A stretch of 64,000 nt of DNA from Incurvaria masculella (taxonomy: Eukaryota; Arthropoda; Insecta; Lepidoptera; Incurvariidae), in contig OX335642.1 in the NCBI GenBank assembly GCA_946894095.1, forward strand, positions 12,473,021-12,537,020, read 5' to 3'. Positions within the stretch are counted from its first letter, which is position 1. Every line of letters starts with the position of its first letter. Shown here in pieces: positions 1 to 12,231 of the stretch. Position numbers and translations under genes: made by a program. The notes below the pieces were generated by a model that saw only the letters and a program-made list of their open reading frames with translations, was not told where the DNA came from and did no database searches.

Positions 1-984
1 AAGTAAGTTTATTTGCTACTGGTTTAAAAAATCGCGTACAAAAAGTAGTTTAGTTTTCTCTGTAGAGGACTAAACGAGGTAACATGCAAAAATGAATGCA
101 AAATAATATAATACAAGGATCTGATATGCACGTAGAATCGACCGTGAAGCAATGAAATAAATAATGATGTAAAAGATAACTACTTCATAAGCATATTGCA
201 AGACTGGACTGGAACCAGCGATTGTAGAAAGCATCTTAGTCAATGGCTTAGAGCGGGTAGCGGAATTTTAAGACTTACTACCCGCGAAGGATTTTATTGC
301 CGTTTATAGAAGAGCACGAAAAATATATTTTTATTGATGTAAGGATCCAGCAAAGTCGTGTAGAAGCCATACTTTTCAGACGTCTCAGCTGTCACCAAAA
401 ACAGACATTACCGGTGACAAGATTAAAGCCATGGGAACACACCAACGACAATATCCAGTAAGTTAAAGTAGTACCCGTAGTAGAACGTAGCACCTCTGAA
501 TATACGCGGCCTGAATCCATCCCATATTGAACAATCCATCACCCAACACGTGCCTTTCGTATTGTGCTTTACTGAAGCGAACAGACAGGACCAGGTTGGA
601 AGAATATTACGTCACATATCAACGTTACGTATAAAAACAAGAGAGGGGGATTTTTGACATCGGTACAACGAATATGATACAATGTGCAATGAATATTGTG
701 ATATGCCAGCCTTATCACACATCAAAATGTATAATAAAAATAAAGCGTTGCTGTTGTCATAAAATTGGAATTGGTACCAAGCATGGAGATGATTTCTTAA
801 CCTCCATGGTATTAAGACCTTTTTTTTTCATAATTACAAAATATTTTTCACTCAACGTAATGTTTCATTACAATATGAATAAGTAATATATTTTAATGTT
901 TAATCTTTGCAGTCAATGTCAGGTAAAGCGTTAAATAATTGCATGCATAATCTTAAACACTGTGTCAATAGGAGACATTGATTA
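1..984. other. No gene recognised
   Basis: AT-rich sequence without a convincing coding frame. A short stretch at 127-170 (around 'AGAATCGACCGTGAA' followed by 'AAATAATG') resembles 24464-24510, so at least this piece is repetitive. Nothing else identified. Confidence 0.6.
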
Positions 985-1112
985 CGGGGGGAATGTGGAA
1001 TCCGAACCACGAAGGACGATTCCCTTATTCCTTTTCTTAAGACATGCACGGGAAGAAATTAAGTTGGCCCACTTTTATCAATTTTTACGTGCCGAAACCC
1101 ACAGAGCACGAG
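985..1112 (-). mobile_element. SINE fragment, third head type
   Basis: Read on the minus strand this is the 5' part of the modular SINE: the 'GTGCTCTGTGGGTTTCGGCA' start, the 'CCCGTGCATGTC' core, then 'GTGGTTCGGATTCCAC', the joint where all heads meet the shared body. The body itself is missing. The open frames here (962-1316) are by-products of the repeat. Confidence 0.7.
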
Positions 1113-3097
1113 TTCATGTCCAGAAAAAACACCGGTCATTTAATTTTCGCACCATTCACAGTGCCTTCAAAATCCACCCAACCCATGCCAGAATATCCGA
1201 ATAAATTTAGACAAAGCCGTAGAGCCAAGAGACGGTTTAATGACGTCGTCGATGTCCAGAGTTCTCACTCCGATAAATCAAGTCCCGTCCGATCCATCAC
1301 ACAAGACGCGCAATAACTGCTAGCCTCAAGGCCTCACTGCACGAACTCGACTATATCTACTGGTATTGAAGCCAAGCAAATTAGATCGTATTGCAAACCA
1401 ATAACGCCCATTATAGATTGTTTGATAATGAGAATACTGACTTTTTCTCTTTTTGCGATCTCAAGGGGTCTCATAGGATTTGGCTTGAATAATTAGGCGG
1501 TACCTTTTACGCTCGGGTGCTTGATATACGAATCAAAAAGTAAAAATGTTGCTGATTATTGTGTAACGTAAAAAATCAGTTAAATTGTGGAAAACCGAAG
1601 CAAAAAAGAACCGAAGCAAAGAAGACATTTGGTGAAGCGACTTTCCTGTAAAAGTGCCCATGTCGTACAATCAAGACACGACCTACACTATCGTGGTTAG
1701 CAGAGCGTTTGAATTAAACTAAACTTAACAATATTTCACGCCGGACCAATAATTGCTGCACTTAAAGGACAGATAAGAACCACTTTTTTTGCGGTGACAC
1801 GATTTGGTTTCATTTAACTATATTTTTTCTCAGTGTGGTTTTCGCAGCCGCCGAATATTTGCCCCGTGATTTGAATAGTTTTTTCCGAAGTAATTCCCGA
1901 TTTTTCTTAATAGCGCGAACAGAGAATTCCTGAGACATTATCAATCTGAACGAAGGCCAACGACGGTGGATGTATTACAGGCGAGGGGGGTTCCGCACTG
2001 ATGACGTCATTATTCAAGTCTTTCATCAGGTTCTAGCGACTTATTAGTTCCCGCGGAGAGGTAGGACTGAAAATGCGGGTCCATACAAGCTGATTGATTC
2101 GTTCCCGGTGGGATTGAGGTGAATCAATCACGCGAAAAGTCTAATTTAACTGATTGTGAATGCCCCCTTCAAATCTATGCATACGGTTTTTCTGGTCTTG
2201 AGTCGATATGTCATATATCCCTGTCCTATGTATTTTTCTTTCGTCTTGGTGGATTGTAATTTTAAACTAAAGCTAATTATTACAGCACAAACATAACATC
2301 ACACTAAGGGAAACATAGTCAAGGCGGCAATGAACAGTCAATGAACTGAGTTTTATCAACTAACTAAATAATCTTTCGTCGTACTAATAAGATAAATCTA
2401 AAAGGTTTACTAGTTTATATGTTTGAGCGCGCTGATGTCTGAAACGACCAATCGGATTTGAAAGGCTTAGCGGCCGATCAAAAAGAAAAAAAGTAAAAAA
2501 GAGCGCTATGCGAAACGAAGAATTAGCGCGGCGGGGTAATGCGACGCCGTGGTTCGGGGGTCGAGCGCGCATTCTATCGCAGATGAGAGCCCCGGCTCCG
2601 CTCGGGTCAATACCTTTTTTGGCAATCAACCGAGCGCTGCCGGGTCTCTAACCTAAACTATATAAGTCCAAAGTAAAAATAGTGGAATTGACGAGGGTCG
2701 TATTTTTTGCCCCTAAACTTTCCCTTAAAATCAAATAATTCATTCGCCCACCCATCGATCATGACCGCTCGAGGTTTCCCCGCAAACGGAAGAACTCCCA
2801 AACGACCGGACACTATTGGCCAATCAATTCCGGGCCCGAGAACCGTTCTTCGGCGCGCCCTTCGCCCTGGTTGCTCGGCCCGAGGTTATCTCCCAAGAAT
2901 CAGTGGGTCTCGAAAGGTCCGAATAAGTGATAAAACGGCCGAACAGCTGCTCTATTGAGTGATGCAAATGCCGGTGAGTGGGCGCGATTGGATCTGTCGT
3001 GTTGACATCTCGCGTGAGGTAGGTGGCCATTGTGAAAAGAAAATTCAACAGATGTCCCTCCCGCCGAGACTTTATTGTAGTGATATTTATGGATAAG
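1113..3097. other. No gene recognised; GC-rich patch near 2500-2960
   Basis: Most of this stretch shows nothing. From about 2480 to 2960 it becomes GC- and CpG-rich. It holds one copy of a recurring motif ('CCCGGCTCCGCTCGGGTCAA' near 2591) also seen near 9606 and 42211, and in reverse near 19480 and 54935. Open frames at 2384-2958 have no recognisable family. Confidence 0.5.
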
Positions 3098-3262
3098 GCT
3101 ATGACTCGCAGCTGAGGGACGCGGGGGCTTGCTTCCCAGACCAGAGGTCGTTCAATCCCCGCCCCGTTCATGAACCACTTTCTTAATCTTTCCGAGTTGG
3201 ATAAGTACATAGCGTCACAATTGCGGGACATCGTGGCCATGGTTCGGAATCAATGTTCATCC
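3098..3262 (+). mobile_element. SINE fragment with tRNA-derived head
   Basis: An A-box-like start ('CGCAGCTGAGGGACGCGG') and a B-box-like 'GGTCGTTCAATCC' at 3146-3158 are followed by 'CCGCCCCGTTCATG' and the joint 'ATGGTTCGGAATC' at 3239. The body is lost. A short piece of body in opposite orientation ('GCGATGGTACCAAC', 3282-3295) lies just downstream, which suggests a second broken copy. Confidence 0.75.
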
Positions 3263-3299
3263 GTAGTCATACCATGCGCATGCGATGGTACCAACAGCT

Positions 3300-5339
3300 A
3301 ACCCAGGTAGGGTTAGTTCACTAGTTAGGGAATGGAAAGGGATTCGCTGTTATATACGGAATATTGGAGAAAAAATTGTATAATTACGTTTTTATTATTT
3401 ACTTAATTTGAAAGATTATTTAGGGTTTGCATTAATCAGTTTAATTAATCATGAAAGCATAGCTACTTATTTGATGACTTGAGTTCATGGAAATGTGAGC
3501 ATGTTTTAGAAAGACACTTAAACCCTATGCTTGAGAAATTAAAGACACCAATAGTGCAGACCGTAATATCGACCAAATAATCTATGGAATTGTTCCATTG
3601 ATAAAAAAGAAACACATAATTGAGACACTAGCATTCCAACGAATAAATATATTCGTTTTTTTAATACGCAGAAGGCCTGAAAAGAAATGCTCATAAGTGG
3701 TTTATGAACACAACACCATTATCCACCACAAAAATAATTGTTCAACACCCATAATAACGTAACCAAGTAGCATCCTTACTAAGTATGAGCCTGTCTCGTC
3801 GCCTCCTTTAAACACATTTGTTACGTCAGCTAGAGTCGTGGACGCGTCGATACAAACAGGACCCGCCTTACTGGGCGCCTACAAAGCGTCTTAATTACGC
3901 GAAGCCCAGACGGACGCACAACAATGGATAATAAAGTTAATGGGTCGGCAAATTGCGCCCCCACTACTCAGTAAAAATTAAAAGGGGTAAGGTCGGTCAC
4001 GCACCGGATGCGACACGAGCCGGCGGCGCTGCGACGCGACCGGGCCGCGCTGCGACTGGTTCCCGGGCGCGTCAAATCGCAGCGGCTATCGTAGAGGTGA
4101 TAGAATCTTACGTTATAAGTAGGAAGTAAATGAAGATTAAGTTAAATTACATTCGTAAAATAAATCAAAACGCGAACGCTTGACACCTAAGTGCATCTCC
4201 AAAATTCAGCCGTTCGTGGATGTTACTGTTAAAGCCTGATGTCGGTGGAAGCCAATTTTTTACCTTAAAGTTAATACGATTTTTCGGATCCACACGTGTC
4301 TAGTGCAATAATATCGAGTGTATGATAAGTTTGTCTTACAATGATCAATAAATTAGTGCACTCAAAATGGGTAAAACTGCAGAAACCCGATAACCTTAAA
4401 AATCTGACTTTAACCGACAGTGGCCTTTATTAGTAATAGATACACCAAACAGTTACTATGAATGTTTGGGTTTTGACCCGTATTAAGTTTCGCCTACTGT
4501 AGAATTTGTGATGACAGGACGCGACGCAAAGAACGTCTCATTGTATGCATTTTTAATATTTACATAACAGTGAGCAGCCTGCCTTAAATAAAATAGTATG
4601 GAAATTAAGAAAATAACCGCGACAAGTTAAGAATTCTAAATATATTAATAGTTTAGCTGTATTTATTGGAAACACTGTTTTTAGGGCTTTATACTTAATA
4701 ACACACTTTGCATATTAAATTGCAGCGTAATAAAAACACTTTAAACAGTCTCGTCTCAATATACATCTAGAAAATCGAAAAAGTAAACATTTTACATACG
4801 TCTCAAGTTTCAAGAGTATTGTTTCGAAAGCAAAGTTATTAAACCGATATTTAAGATATTGCTACGACTTTTTTACGTAGCCCTCGAATCAGTTTTTTCT
4901 ATGATTTCATCCAAACAAAATGGTATCATAGCCATTGGTATATCGATTATGGCCCTAAACATCTTCATCCTTTGGACTCATCTTTTACACCCTTTTATTA
5001 GATTATGTATTTAGACAATTTCAGAAAGTAATGCATATGTGATTTAATTTTAAAAAAATTCCTCATTGTTTATTGTTCGCTGTAATATGTTACCCAGAAC
5101 CAAGACAGTACGAAAGCAGTACCGAGCTTTTCATCGTGCCACGTATGTGGCCTTGTATGAGTAACAATGCATCTCGCGGAAAGTGATCGGAAACTATGAG
5201 ACAGTTCAGGGCGGCTGCGACGCGCCTGAACTCGGCTGAAACTTTATCCGTGCTGAAATCCGAATGAAATTCCGGCGTCGAATAGTGCGTGGAATGCGAA
5301 GTTATGAAACTGTTTCCCTTTACGGTTGCAATCCCCGGC
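3300..5339. other. No gene recognised; CpG-rich patch 3826-4090
   Basis: Mostly AT-rich and featureless. The part around 3826-4090 is strikingly CpG-rich, with repeated 'GCTGCGAC' words at 4028-4058, and does not match any repeat elsewhere in the window. It could be a regulatory or promoter-like island, but no transcript structure can be seen. 5100-5340 is also moderately CpG-rich and unclassified. Confidence 0.45.
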
Positions 5340-5540
5340 CAATAACGGGGTTAGCGACGCAGGACGGGAGCAGCGATCGAAACTCATACGTAAATGGCGG
5401 CAGCATAGCCACAAAGTAGTGGAAAACGTCTAACTGTAGTAAGTCACTTATGGATTCGGAACGCGCAACATCGAATATTCGTTGCACGAAATAATGTCCT
5501 GTGAAGTTTTCGTTATAACTCGAGAAAATTAAGTATTAAG
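5340..5540. repeat. 'AGCGTAGCCAC' repeat family, rearranged copy
   Basis: 5345-5412 reads on the plus strand like the 5' part of the repeat at 60790-60990 ('GATCGAAACTC', 'GGCAGCATAGCCAC'). 5452-5540 reads on the minus strand like its 3' part ('CTCGAG', 'ACATTCGATGTTG' form, 'TTCGGGACG' form). One half therefore appears inverted relative to the copies at 55.3 and 60.8 kb. Class unknown. Confidence 0.55.
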
Positions 5541-6330
5541 ATAATAATTGTCTGAAAAAATAGGTGTATGTTGGACATAGCGAGCAGTATGCACATACAC
5601 TTACGCATTCCATATATTTCATTCTCCTAACACAGTTACAGTTACTTACAGGCAAGACACTTTCATATCACACTCTTGCTTATATTGTATATACCATTTC
5701 TAAATATTTTATAGCATTACTTTGTACAAGTTTTAACTAATCGTATTATACCCATGCAAAAAAAACATTGTTAACAGTAGTTCTTATAAGACAACCCTGG
5801 TTTAGTATAAGATTTACAGTATAATGTATTGGATTGTTAATATAAATATAAATAAATAAATAAATCAGTAGGTAATGCCGCCTTTATATATGTAAAAGTG
5901 GCTACGGCGCCCCAGACAAACGACTTTCAGTTGCTTACGTCCTTTCTACGCTTGCTGTACAAGATCAAGCACCCCAGCCACGCAATACGTACAAATCTAT
6001 TTTACACACATTCTGGTCAAAACATACCCTTCTGGCTTTCCAAATCCGAAGGATCTAAGCTTACGAAATGAACCAGTCTACTACTAAACATACTACACTA
6101 TGATATTATAATCTTGCTCTGTGCAGTCACCTGTTGCAGTCACAAAACAAATTGCAATATGCACTTTGTGTGCATGACAGCAGAAACTGCACTGACTAAA
6201 CAACTTACCCTACCTCTAAGAACTTAGCCAAAGTCCACTGCATTATATTAATCTGACAAGCAAGCTAGACCTTAAATATTTCCAACAAAATGTCAGTTGA
6301 CACGATAACTTTTATTAGTCGGTCCATTAA
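5541..6330. other. No gene recognised
   Basis: AT-rich and nothing identified. A short AT-rich simple stretch of 'AAATA' units is at 5842-5864. Confidence 0.55.
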
Positions 6331-6543
6331 TGGTTCGGAATCCATGAAAAACTGTAGGTCTCTTTCCCTTACAGGTGGTAGGGTTAAGCCCGCCCGGGTA
6401 GGTACCATCGCAGTGGATAAAAAGATGGTCGGAGCGACATTAAAAAAAACAGTGTTTTCCATCCACTTCAATTTAGCCGTGCCCATAAATAGATTCTTCA
6501 GGAATGTGATTGGTTGGGCTAATATCATGACGGTGGTCGTAGT
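6331..6543 (+). mobile_element. SINE body, interrupted by a LINE
   Basis: Well-preserved shared body from 'TGGTTCGGAATCCATG' (6331) through 'GGTGGTAGGGTTAAGCCCGC', 'GGTACCATCGCA' and 'GTGTTTTCCATCCA' to 'GGCTAATATCATGACGGTGG'. The expected 3' end is not here. It resumes at 7116-7150, on the far side of a LINE fragment, so this SINE was probably split by a LINE insertion. No head is recognisable upstream. Confidence 0.8.
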
Positions 6544-6545
6544 TT

Positions 6546-7115
6546 TAATAATAATAATAATAAATTATAATAAATTATTTTATTTCAGATCCACGATCCA
6601 TATAAATTACAGTGAATTTAATTAAATTAAAATAAAGACATATGCAGCAAACATTCAGGAGGTGCGTTAAGTGTTACCTGAAGACATTTTACGGCTCCAG
6701 AAAGTATATAAAGTACAAGTCAAATCCGTGGCTACACCGGCGACTAGAGAGTTTCGTGATTTCAATATCCTTGCACTGAAACTCCCAATCGTCTTACGGT
6801 GTAGCGCATAGAAATCGTCTACTCTGTGCTCCGCAAACTTACCTGAGGCGCTGCACCAGAGAGGCAGACCCAGCAGTGCTCGGAAGGCGTTGTTATATTG
6901 GACTCGAAGTGCGTTGTATGCACGCGCTGTATAAATTGTCCAAAGCTGACCGGTATACAGCGACTGACAGAAGCTTTTAAACACCACTATCTCAGTGTTT
7001 TTTATATTGTAAATAAGGCCGTGCCTATCTGCGTAAGCTTCACATGTTGCGACCAATTTTCTGAGACCTTTGATCGAGGGGCTGAGCAGGACCATGTCGT
7101 CCGCATAACTGATAT
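6546..7115 (-). mobile_element. 5'-truncated LINE fragment with (TTA)n tail
   Basis: A non-LTR retrotransposon 3' end lies on the minus strand. It is bounded at its 3' side by a (TTA)n-type tail (plus-strand 6546-6565) and carries the reverse-transcriptase remnant below. It abuts SINE body on both sides, consistent with target-primed insertion of a 5'-truncated copy into an existing SINE. No clear target-site duplication was found by eye. Confidence 0.7.
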
Positions 7116-7128
7116 TGTTGCAACCCAC
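6667..7128 (-). pseudogene. LINE reverse transcriptase fragment (153 codons)
   Basis: The predicted peptide begins with 'NNISYADDMVLLSPS', containing the YADD catalytic signature of reverse transcriptase, followed by 'GLRKLVATCEAYADRHGL'. It continues with 'YNALRVQYNNAFRALLGLP' and 'CSASGKFAEHR', typical of the region after the polymerase core in insect LINEs. The part between 'EIVVFKSFCQSLYTG' and the core is shorter than usual, so an internal deletion is likely. The N-terminal fingers and any endonuclease are absent. The first few codons overlap the junction with SINE sequence. Clade not assigned. Non-functional. Confidence 0.85.
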
Positions 7129-7150
7129 CCATGTCCAGTTACATTAAAAC
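7116..7150 (+). mobile_element. SINE 3' end (continuation of 6331-6543)
   Basis: 'CACCCATGTCCAGTTACAT' followed by A-rich sequence matches the last ~30 nt of the SINE body. Its position directly behind the LINE fragment suggests it is the displaced end of the copy at 6331. Confidence 0.6.
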
Positions 7151-7740
7151 ATGTCAAAAAAAAGTTGCTTTTAGGGTAAAACTAACAAGTTACCCGCCAA
7201 AAAGCCAACACAACTTTTTTTGTAATTTAAAAACAGTTTTTTCTTTTAAAAAGTATAGGACATAAGTCTACTTATAAACTGCGCAAACTAATAGTCACGC
7301 AGGAAGTATATAGGAAAAAACCTTTCCGTAAAAAAAAAAAACAGCTCGCTTGTGAATTTATAAAAACTAAGAAAATGTGTAGTTTGAAAACGTACTTCAC
7401 AGTGCAATGGCTAGACCACCCGAAAGAAAAAGCCTAATAGCAATATGACAGCCCGATGGCAAAGAACAAACAATAGTTCCATTGTTCAAAGCCATTTGGG
7501 CTTAAGTGCTCCTAACTGGGACAAAGTTGGCACAGGTCAAGTTCACCTCTCGAGAGGTGCCCGAAGAGCCAGGGTTGTGTGGCGGCACAATTTAGCCATG
7601 AACGGAGTGTAACCGTAAAGGGAGTTACACATCTCGCAGAGGTGGCTTATTCCTACGAATAGTAAATGTATCTTTGGTTAAATCTGGCGTTAGTAATATC
7701 ATTGGTCCAAAGTAGTGTTGGTAACAATAAAGGGTGAAAA
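7151..7740. other. No gene recognised
   Basis: AT-rich, with A-runs at 7328-7341. Nothing identified. Confidence 0.55.
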
Positions 7741-8008
7741 CGGAACCCTATTACTAGGCCTTCGCTGTCCGTCCGTCCGTCCGTCTGTCACAGGGCTTTA
7801 TCTCATGAACCATAATAGGTAGACAGCTGAAATTTTCACAGAGTGTGTATTCATTTGCCGCTATAACAACAAATAGGTTAGGTTAAATAAAAAAAAAATA
7901 TAAAAATTAAAGGGGGATCCCAAACAAAAAACGTTCTTTTTTTGTGTTAAATCTCGTACGATGGCACGGAACCCTTCGTGTGCGAGTCCGACTAGCACTT
8001 GGCCAGTT
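7741..8008 (-). repeat. Interspersed repeat with (GGAC)n, copy 1
   Basis: The minus strand begins with 'TGGCCAAGTGCTAGTCGGAC', continues through 'GAAGGGTTCCGTGCCATCG' and ends in a run of 'GGAC' units (plus-strand 'GTCCGTCCGTCCGTC', 7768-7783). The same arrangement is at 51855-52130 on the plus strand. This is a familiar lepidopteran repeat, probably the non-coding 3' part of a retroelement; class not proven. Confidence 0.7.
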
Positions 8009-9600
8009 TATTTACAGATACCCAATTGTACATCACCCGTGAGCGAGCATGGAAGGACGGGAGGAGCGATCGAAACTCAATCGTATTGCGGTAATAAAAA
8101 ATAGATGCGGAGATAAAAGATCCAAATTTAATTTCATATAATGATGATTAACCAGTAACTGATATATTATTATATAATTCATTGCTGGAATTTGGTCCTT
8201 AAACTTGAAAAAAATAGTTTATATTTTTACTTTACAGTCAGAAAAAAATAAGTAAGTACACAAATATAATTTGCTATACTAGTGCCAGGACTGCAGGTGT
8301 AGTATTGCGTACTTAGGCTAGAACGCTAACCTGCCACCTATGAGACAGCCTACGGGCCAGTTTAGATGGTAGGGACTGCCACATGTGGCTGCTTATTTAT
8401 GAATAGTAACACTAATATTACATATTAAGCTACTTGTGTAATTTGTTTCATAAACTGTCTAATAAAGAAATTTTGAAAATTTTTTTTGAGTTATCTGTAC
8501 CCCAAGAAGGAATGTTCGCCTCTCAAAATCCGGAAACCTCACCCATATGAATTTTTTTATCAAGCAAACATACGAGTCCGAAAATCCGCCTCTAGCCCAC
8601 TCCTAGCTCTATGCACGATAATCTCAGAGATGGCAGAGGTAGCTACACGACAATCAAGCCAGGTCGTGATACAAGCCACATTGTTCATACAATTGATCGT
8701 CAATAGCGGATGATCCGAACGGTAAACATAATCTAAGGTGCACAATTTATTTCGTATTTACGTAAATAAAACCCTTTAGGGAAATTACTCAGTCTTGATG
8801 TCATGATACCATGATATCGTTATGTCATAATTTACTGATATAAAAATACTGTCATTTGCTTCAATCCTTTTTTTATACATATACGTGGCCAATGGATGTT
8901 GTCAAAATACAAAAACTATATGAATCTACCAAACTCGACAGGGCATTTTTTTAAAATAATACGATGATGTTTTTTAGTCATAGAAATAAAACATTGATTC
9001 CAGATATACAATCAGCAATGATTCCAAATAACACAGGAAACACATATTACACTATTTGTGTATTTAACGAATAGGAAAGGTGAACTACTTTTCCTACTTT
9101 ATCTCGATAATTACTGAAGGCAGGAAAATTAATGACGACTTCTTTTGTGTTCTACAATACGAAACATGATTACATAAGCGAGTATTTATGAAAGTCTAAT
9201 TTATTTTTCAAAGTTTTTGTTGGAATCTATTTTTTGTTTAAATCAGCTTTTTGTTAATGTTTCTTAAACACATATCCGTCAAAAATACAATTCTCTAATG
9301 TTTTTATTTAACATTTCATACATCTATAAAAAAAAACCTCACCTTTCTCGTAGCGATTATAATTTTCATCAACTCATAAAAATACAGGCATGGAAGGAGA
9401 GAAGCATCAAGGGGAGAGGTTTTATCAATTTAAACACCCCACGAAAAGGGATAAAGTGACCAGTTTCAAAACTTTTTAAATATATTTGTCTAATTAAATC
9501 AGGGCATGTTCGCGGAGAATAGTTTGACGAATTTCGTGGGTGTGCTGCGAAAAAAAAAGTCAGCGTTGCGTTTGATAAATAAAAAAAATAACTGTCAGAG
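8009..9600. other. No gene recognised
   Basis: Mostly AT-rich. 8041-8093 resembles the first part of the 'AGCGTAGCCAC' repeat ('GGACGGGAGGAGCGATCG'). No coding sequence was recognised. Confidence 0.5.
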
Positions 9601-9603
9601 GTA

Positions 9604-9780
9604 CCCGGCTCCGTCCGGGTCAATGTCGTTTTGGAATTATGTCGAGTTGAATTATTTCCTGAATAAAAAATTGCCCACGGGACTGGTCCGAAATGCTGGT
9701 CCACGACAGTGTATCCATCTGCCAAATTTGATCAAAATCCGTTTAGCCGAAATCACGTGCTTTCCATTTATATCAGGGCA
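9604..9780 (+). repeat. Interspersed repeat fragment ('CCGGCTCCGTCCGGGTCAA')
   Basis: Begins with the motif shared with 2591, 42211 and, in reverse, 19480 and 54935. It continues through 'CCATCTGCCAAATTTGATCA', a phrase typical of insect RTE-like repeat 3' regions. The surrounding open frame (9506-9940) crosses this repeat and the SINE behind it and is not a gene. Confidence 0.5.
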
Positions 9781-9854
9781 AGGAATGTATATAAAATCAT
9801 ACGTTGATTTTTACAAATATATTTTAAAGGAATTTCCCACCAGAAATTTCCTGC

Positions 9855-9982
9855 ACTGGATAAAATGGATGGAAAACACGGACAATGCTTATTGCTCCTT
9901 CGACAATATTTTCTTCAGTATGATGGTATCTAGCAACTAACGCGGTCTTAACCCTAATACCGTTCTTACGTGGAATCTAAAT
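9855..9982 (-). mobile_element. SINE body fragment
   Basis: Plus-strand 'ATGGATGGAAAACACGGACA' followed by 'TTGCTCCTTCGAC' and 'CTTAACCCTAATACC' is the reverse complement of the middle of the shared body. Head and 3' end are absent. Confidence 0.75.
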
Positions 9983-10800
9983 TACAACCAACCTCAAAAT
10001 CGAAAAAAATCTCCAAAAGTCTCCTGCAAATTTTTTTTGTTATTAGTTCCTTAGACTCACTGGTCCAAGCTACCAGAAATCTTCTACCAAACATTCTCCA
10101 ACCCACCCCATATTATATATACTTGTACTTAAACTACCTGTCCTTAATATTAAAACAATTTCATTGCGTTTTGTTTTTGTGTTTAACACCTCGCTAAAGG
10201 TGGCTATGATAATCGCGAGTTTTCTAAGCACGTGGCGGGTGCATCCAACTACAAAAAAGTTGCATCTCTAACTTTTGGTTATTTAGCAACCTTTCAGTGT
10301 TTTAGTGCAAATATAAATTGAAGCAATCAGGATTTGCCTCCTTTAACCACATCATGTTCGGCTATACTTGTAGTTGGTCTTATATGATGGTTGTTAGAAT
10401 AGAAAAGATAATAGAATACCCTTAGAATAAGAAGTGAGATCGATCACACCAACACGTTCACATCGATGAAGGGAGACCATCCGCAACTGAGATTCGATCA
10501 CCCCACGACAGAATGCTTGAAGTATTGAATGGAAGATGGATTAGCGCAAATTATGCAAACTCGAATCTGCCAAGCCGCTTAGTTAGAACAAGGCGCCGCC
10601 CGCGTCTAGACCGAAGGACGTCTAGTGAATGGCGTGGGTAGTCGAAAATTGAATCACTATCACTCACGTTGTAATAACTAAGGTACATATCATGTTTGCA
10701 ATAGGTCTGAATCTGACGAAAGCAGTATAGGGGCATGAATGAAAACTTAAAGTATAAATAAACATTATCTAACACAAAATTATAATATTAATTGCATAAG
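9983..10800. other. No gene recognised
   Basis: AT-rich to about 10440, then moderately GC-rich. The frames at 9970-10197 and 10551-10775 show no recognisable family. Confidence 0.5.
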
Positions 10801-10905
10801 GTTGAAACTCGGTGTGAAAGGCAGGCCAGCATGTTTTTTGTAGCCCTCGTGAAAGTTCCAAAGGCCATGGGCGTCATCGGGCACCTTTAAACTGACGTAC
10901 GCCAT
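10801..10905 (+). repeat. 'GGTGTGAAG..CCATGGGCGTC' repeat, copy 1
   Basis: Shares 'GGTGTGAA', 'GGCCATGGGCGTCATC' and 'GGCACCTTTAA' in the same order with 57383-57560, and part of it with 53667-53765. Unclassified interspersed repeat. Confidence 0.5.
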
Positions 10906-11439
10906 ATGCTGCGCTTAAGAGTATAATGAGGTGCTCGATTTCTATACAATGGCTCGGAACTGTTTCCTCCATACTCAAACTAAGAAATATGTTTCTGAAA
11001 TTTTGTACATTAAATAAAGCAACTAAGAGGTATATCCGTACGTTTTGATTTTTTTTATAACTTATTGTATACCCATGATATAAGGCCTAAAGAATTGGAT
11101 CAAAATGTAAACATGGCGCTCTAGTGTCTCTGCCTACCTCGACCGGGTAAACGGCGGAATATTATGTACATATGAATACATGATTTTTATGTTCGCTCAG
11201 GCCTACGACCTCATCACGCCGCATCGACCAGTGTAGGTCCAATCATTATACCTAGTAATGATCTTATGGCGGCAGATGCAATAAACTCTAGAGTTTATGC
11301 TAATAGTGACCATAACACGGGGCTGTATAATTCGCAACGGAGCCAAGCGTTGCGCAACAGGTCAGGGGTCACTCCCGCATAACGCCATCGCGCAATGCGT
11401 GGACGGCGTCAGACGGTAACAAGCATGAAAGTATTTTTT
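10906..11439. other. No gene recognised
   Basis: Mixed composition and nothing identified. Confidence 0.5.
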
Positions 11440-11665
11440 GTCCTATGTGGGTTTCGACACTTAAAAATACAAGTGGTCTCACGGCATTTAATCCCGTGCG
11501 TATCGTAAGAGACGACAAAGGGATTTTTCAGTAATAGTTCGGATTGCAATAGGTGGTAGGGTTAATCCGCCCGGCAGTGAAAATTGTCCGTGTTTTCCAT
11601 CCACTCCAATGTAACGTTTCGTATAAGCAAGGTCCTGGTGTGTTGGAGAAATATTACATTATTAT
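11440..11665 (+). mobile_element. SINE with third head type
   Basis: The head includes 'TATGTGGGTTTCGACAC', 'ACAAGTGGTCTCACGGCA' and 'CGTGCGTATCGTAAGAGACG'. The body follows from 'GGTGGTAGGGTTAAT' through 'GTGTTTTCCATCCA' to 'AAGGTCCTGGTGTG'. The body is internally shortened and the 3' end is lost. Confidence 0.75.
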
Positions 11666-12231
11666 TAATAACAGTATGTGTCGTATTATACATCCGTGTT
11701 CAATACAATAAAAAAACCTAAAATAATTCCATTTATAACGACATACAATTTTCATTACTCAATCAAAGCTCATAAAAGTTTTCTATGTTATTAACATTTC
11801 CCTTTTCGTACACTTTTACTAGAGATTTCTGTTGAATAAAATCAAATATCAAAGAGTGAAATAAAACGCATAACTATAAAAATGCGTTCTAGTTACTGAG
11901 TTTTATTTTCAAATATACTTGGTTATTCATCGCATAACTTGATCAGTACAGCCGATAGTTATTAAATCAGTAAAGCCATTAATGGAAGAACATTGATAGT
12001 AAATTTATGTTACGGCGACACACGGCTATCGGGCTTTTAACAAAGCGACCGGCTTATTGCATTTACGCAAACGTGATTTGAATAAATAATTTAAAAAGGT
12101 TATTTTTACGCCGCATCATTATTCTCAGCAGTTAGGTTCGTATTAGGCTTTCTTTAGGTTAGTATGAAGCACATTTTAAATGTTAATCAGGCCATTTATG
12201 AAGGTTAATAAAGTTCGTCTCTGAAACATAT
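11666..12231. other. No gene recognised
   Basis: AT-rich and nothing identified. Confidence 0.55.

Noticed and set aside
6290..6625. 111-codon plus-strand frame
   Set aside because: Translates the SINE body and the LINE tail; the same 'LTGGRVKPARVGTIA' string recurs from other SINE copies.
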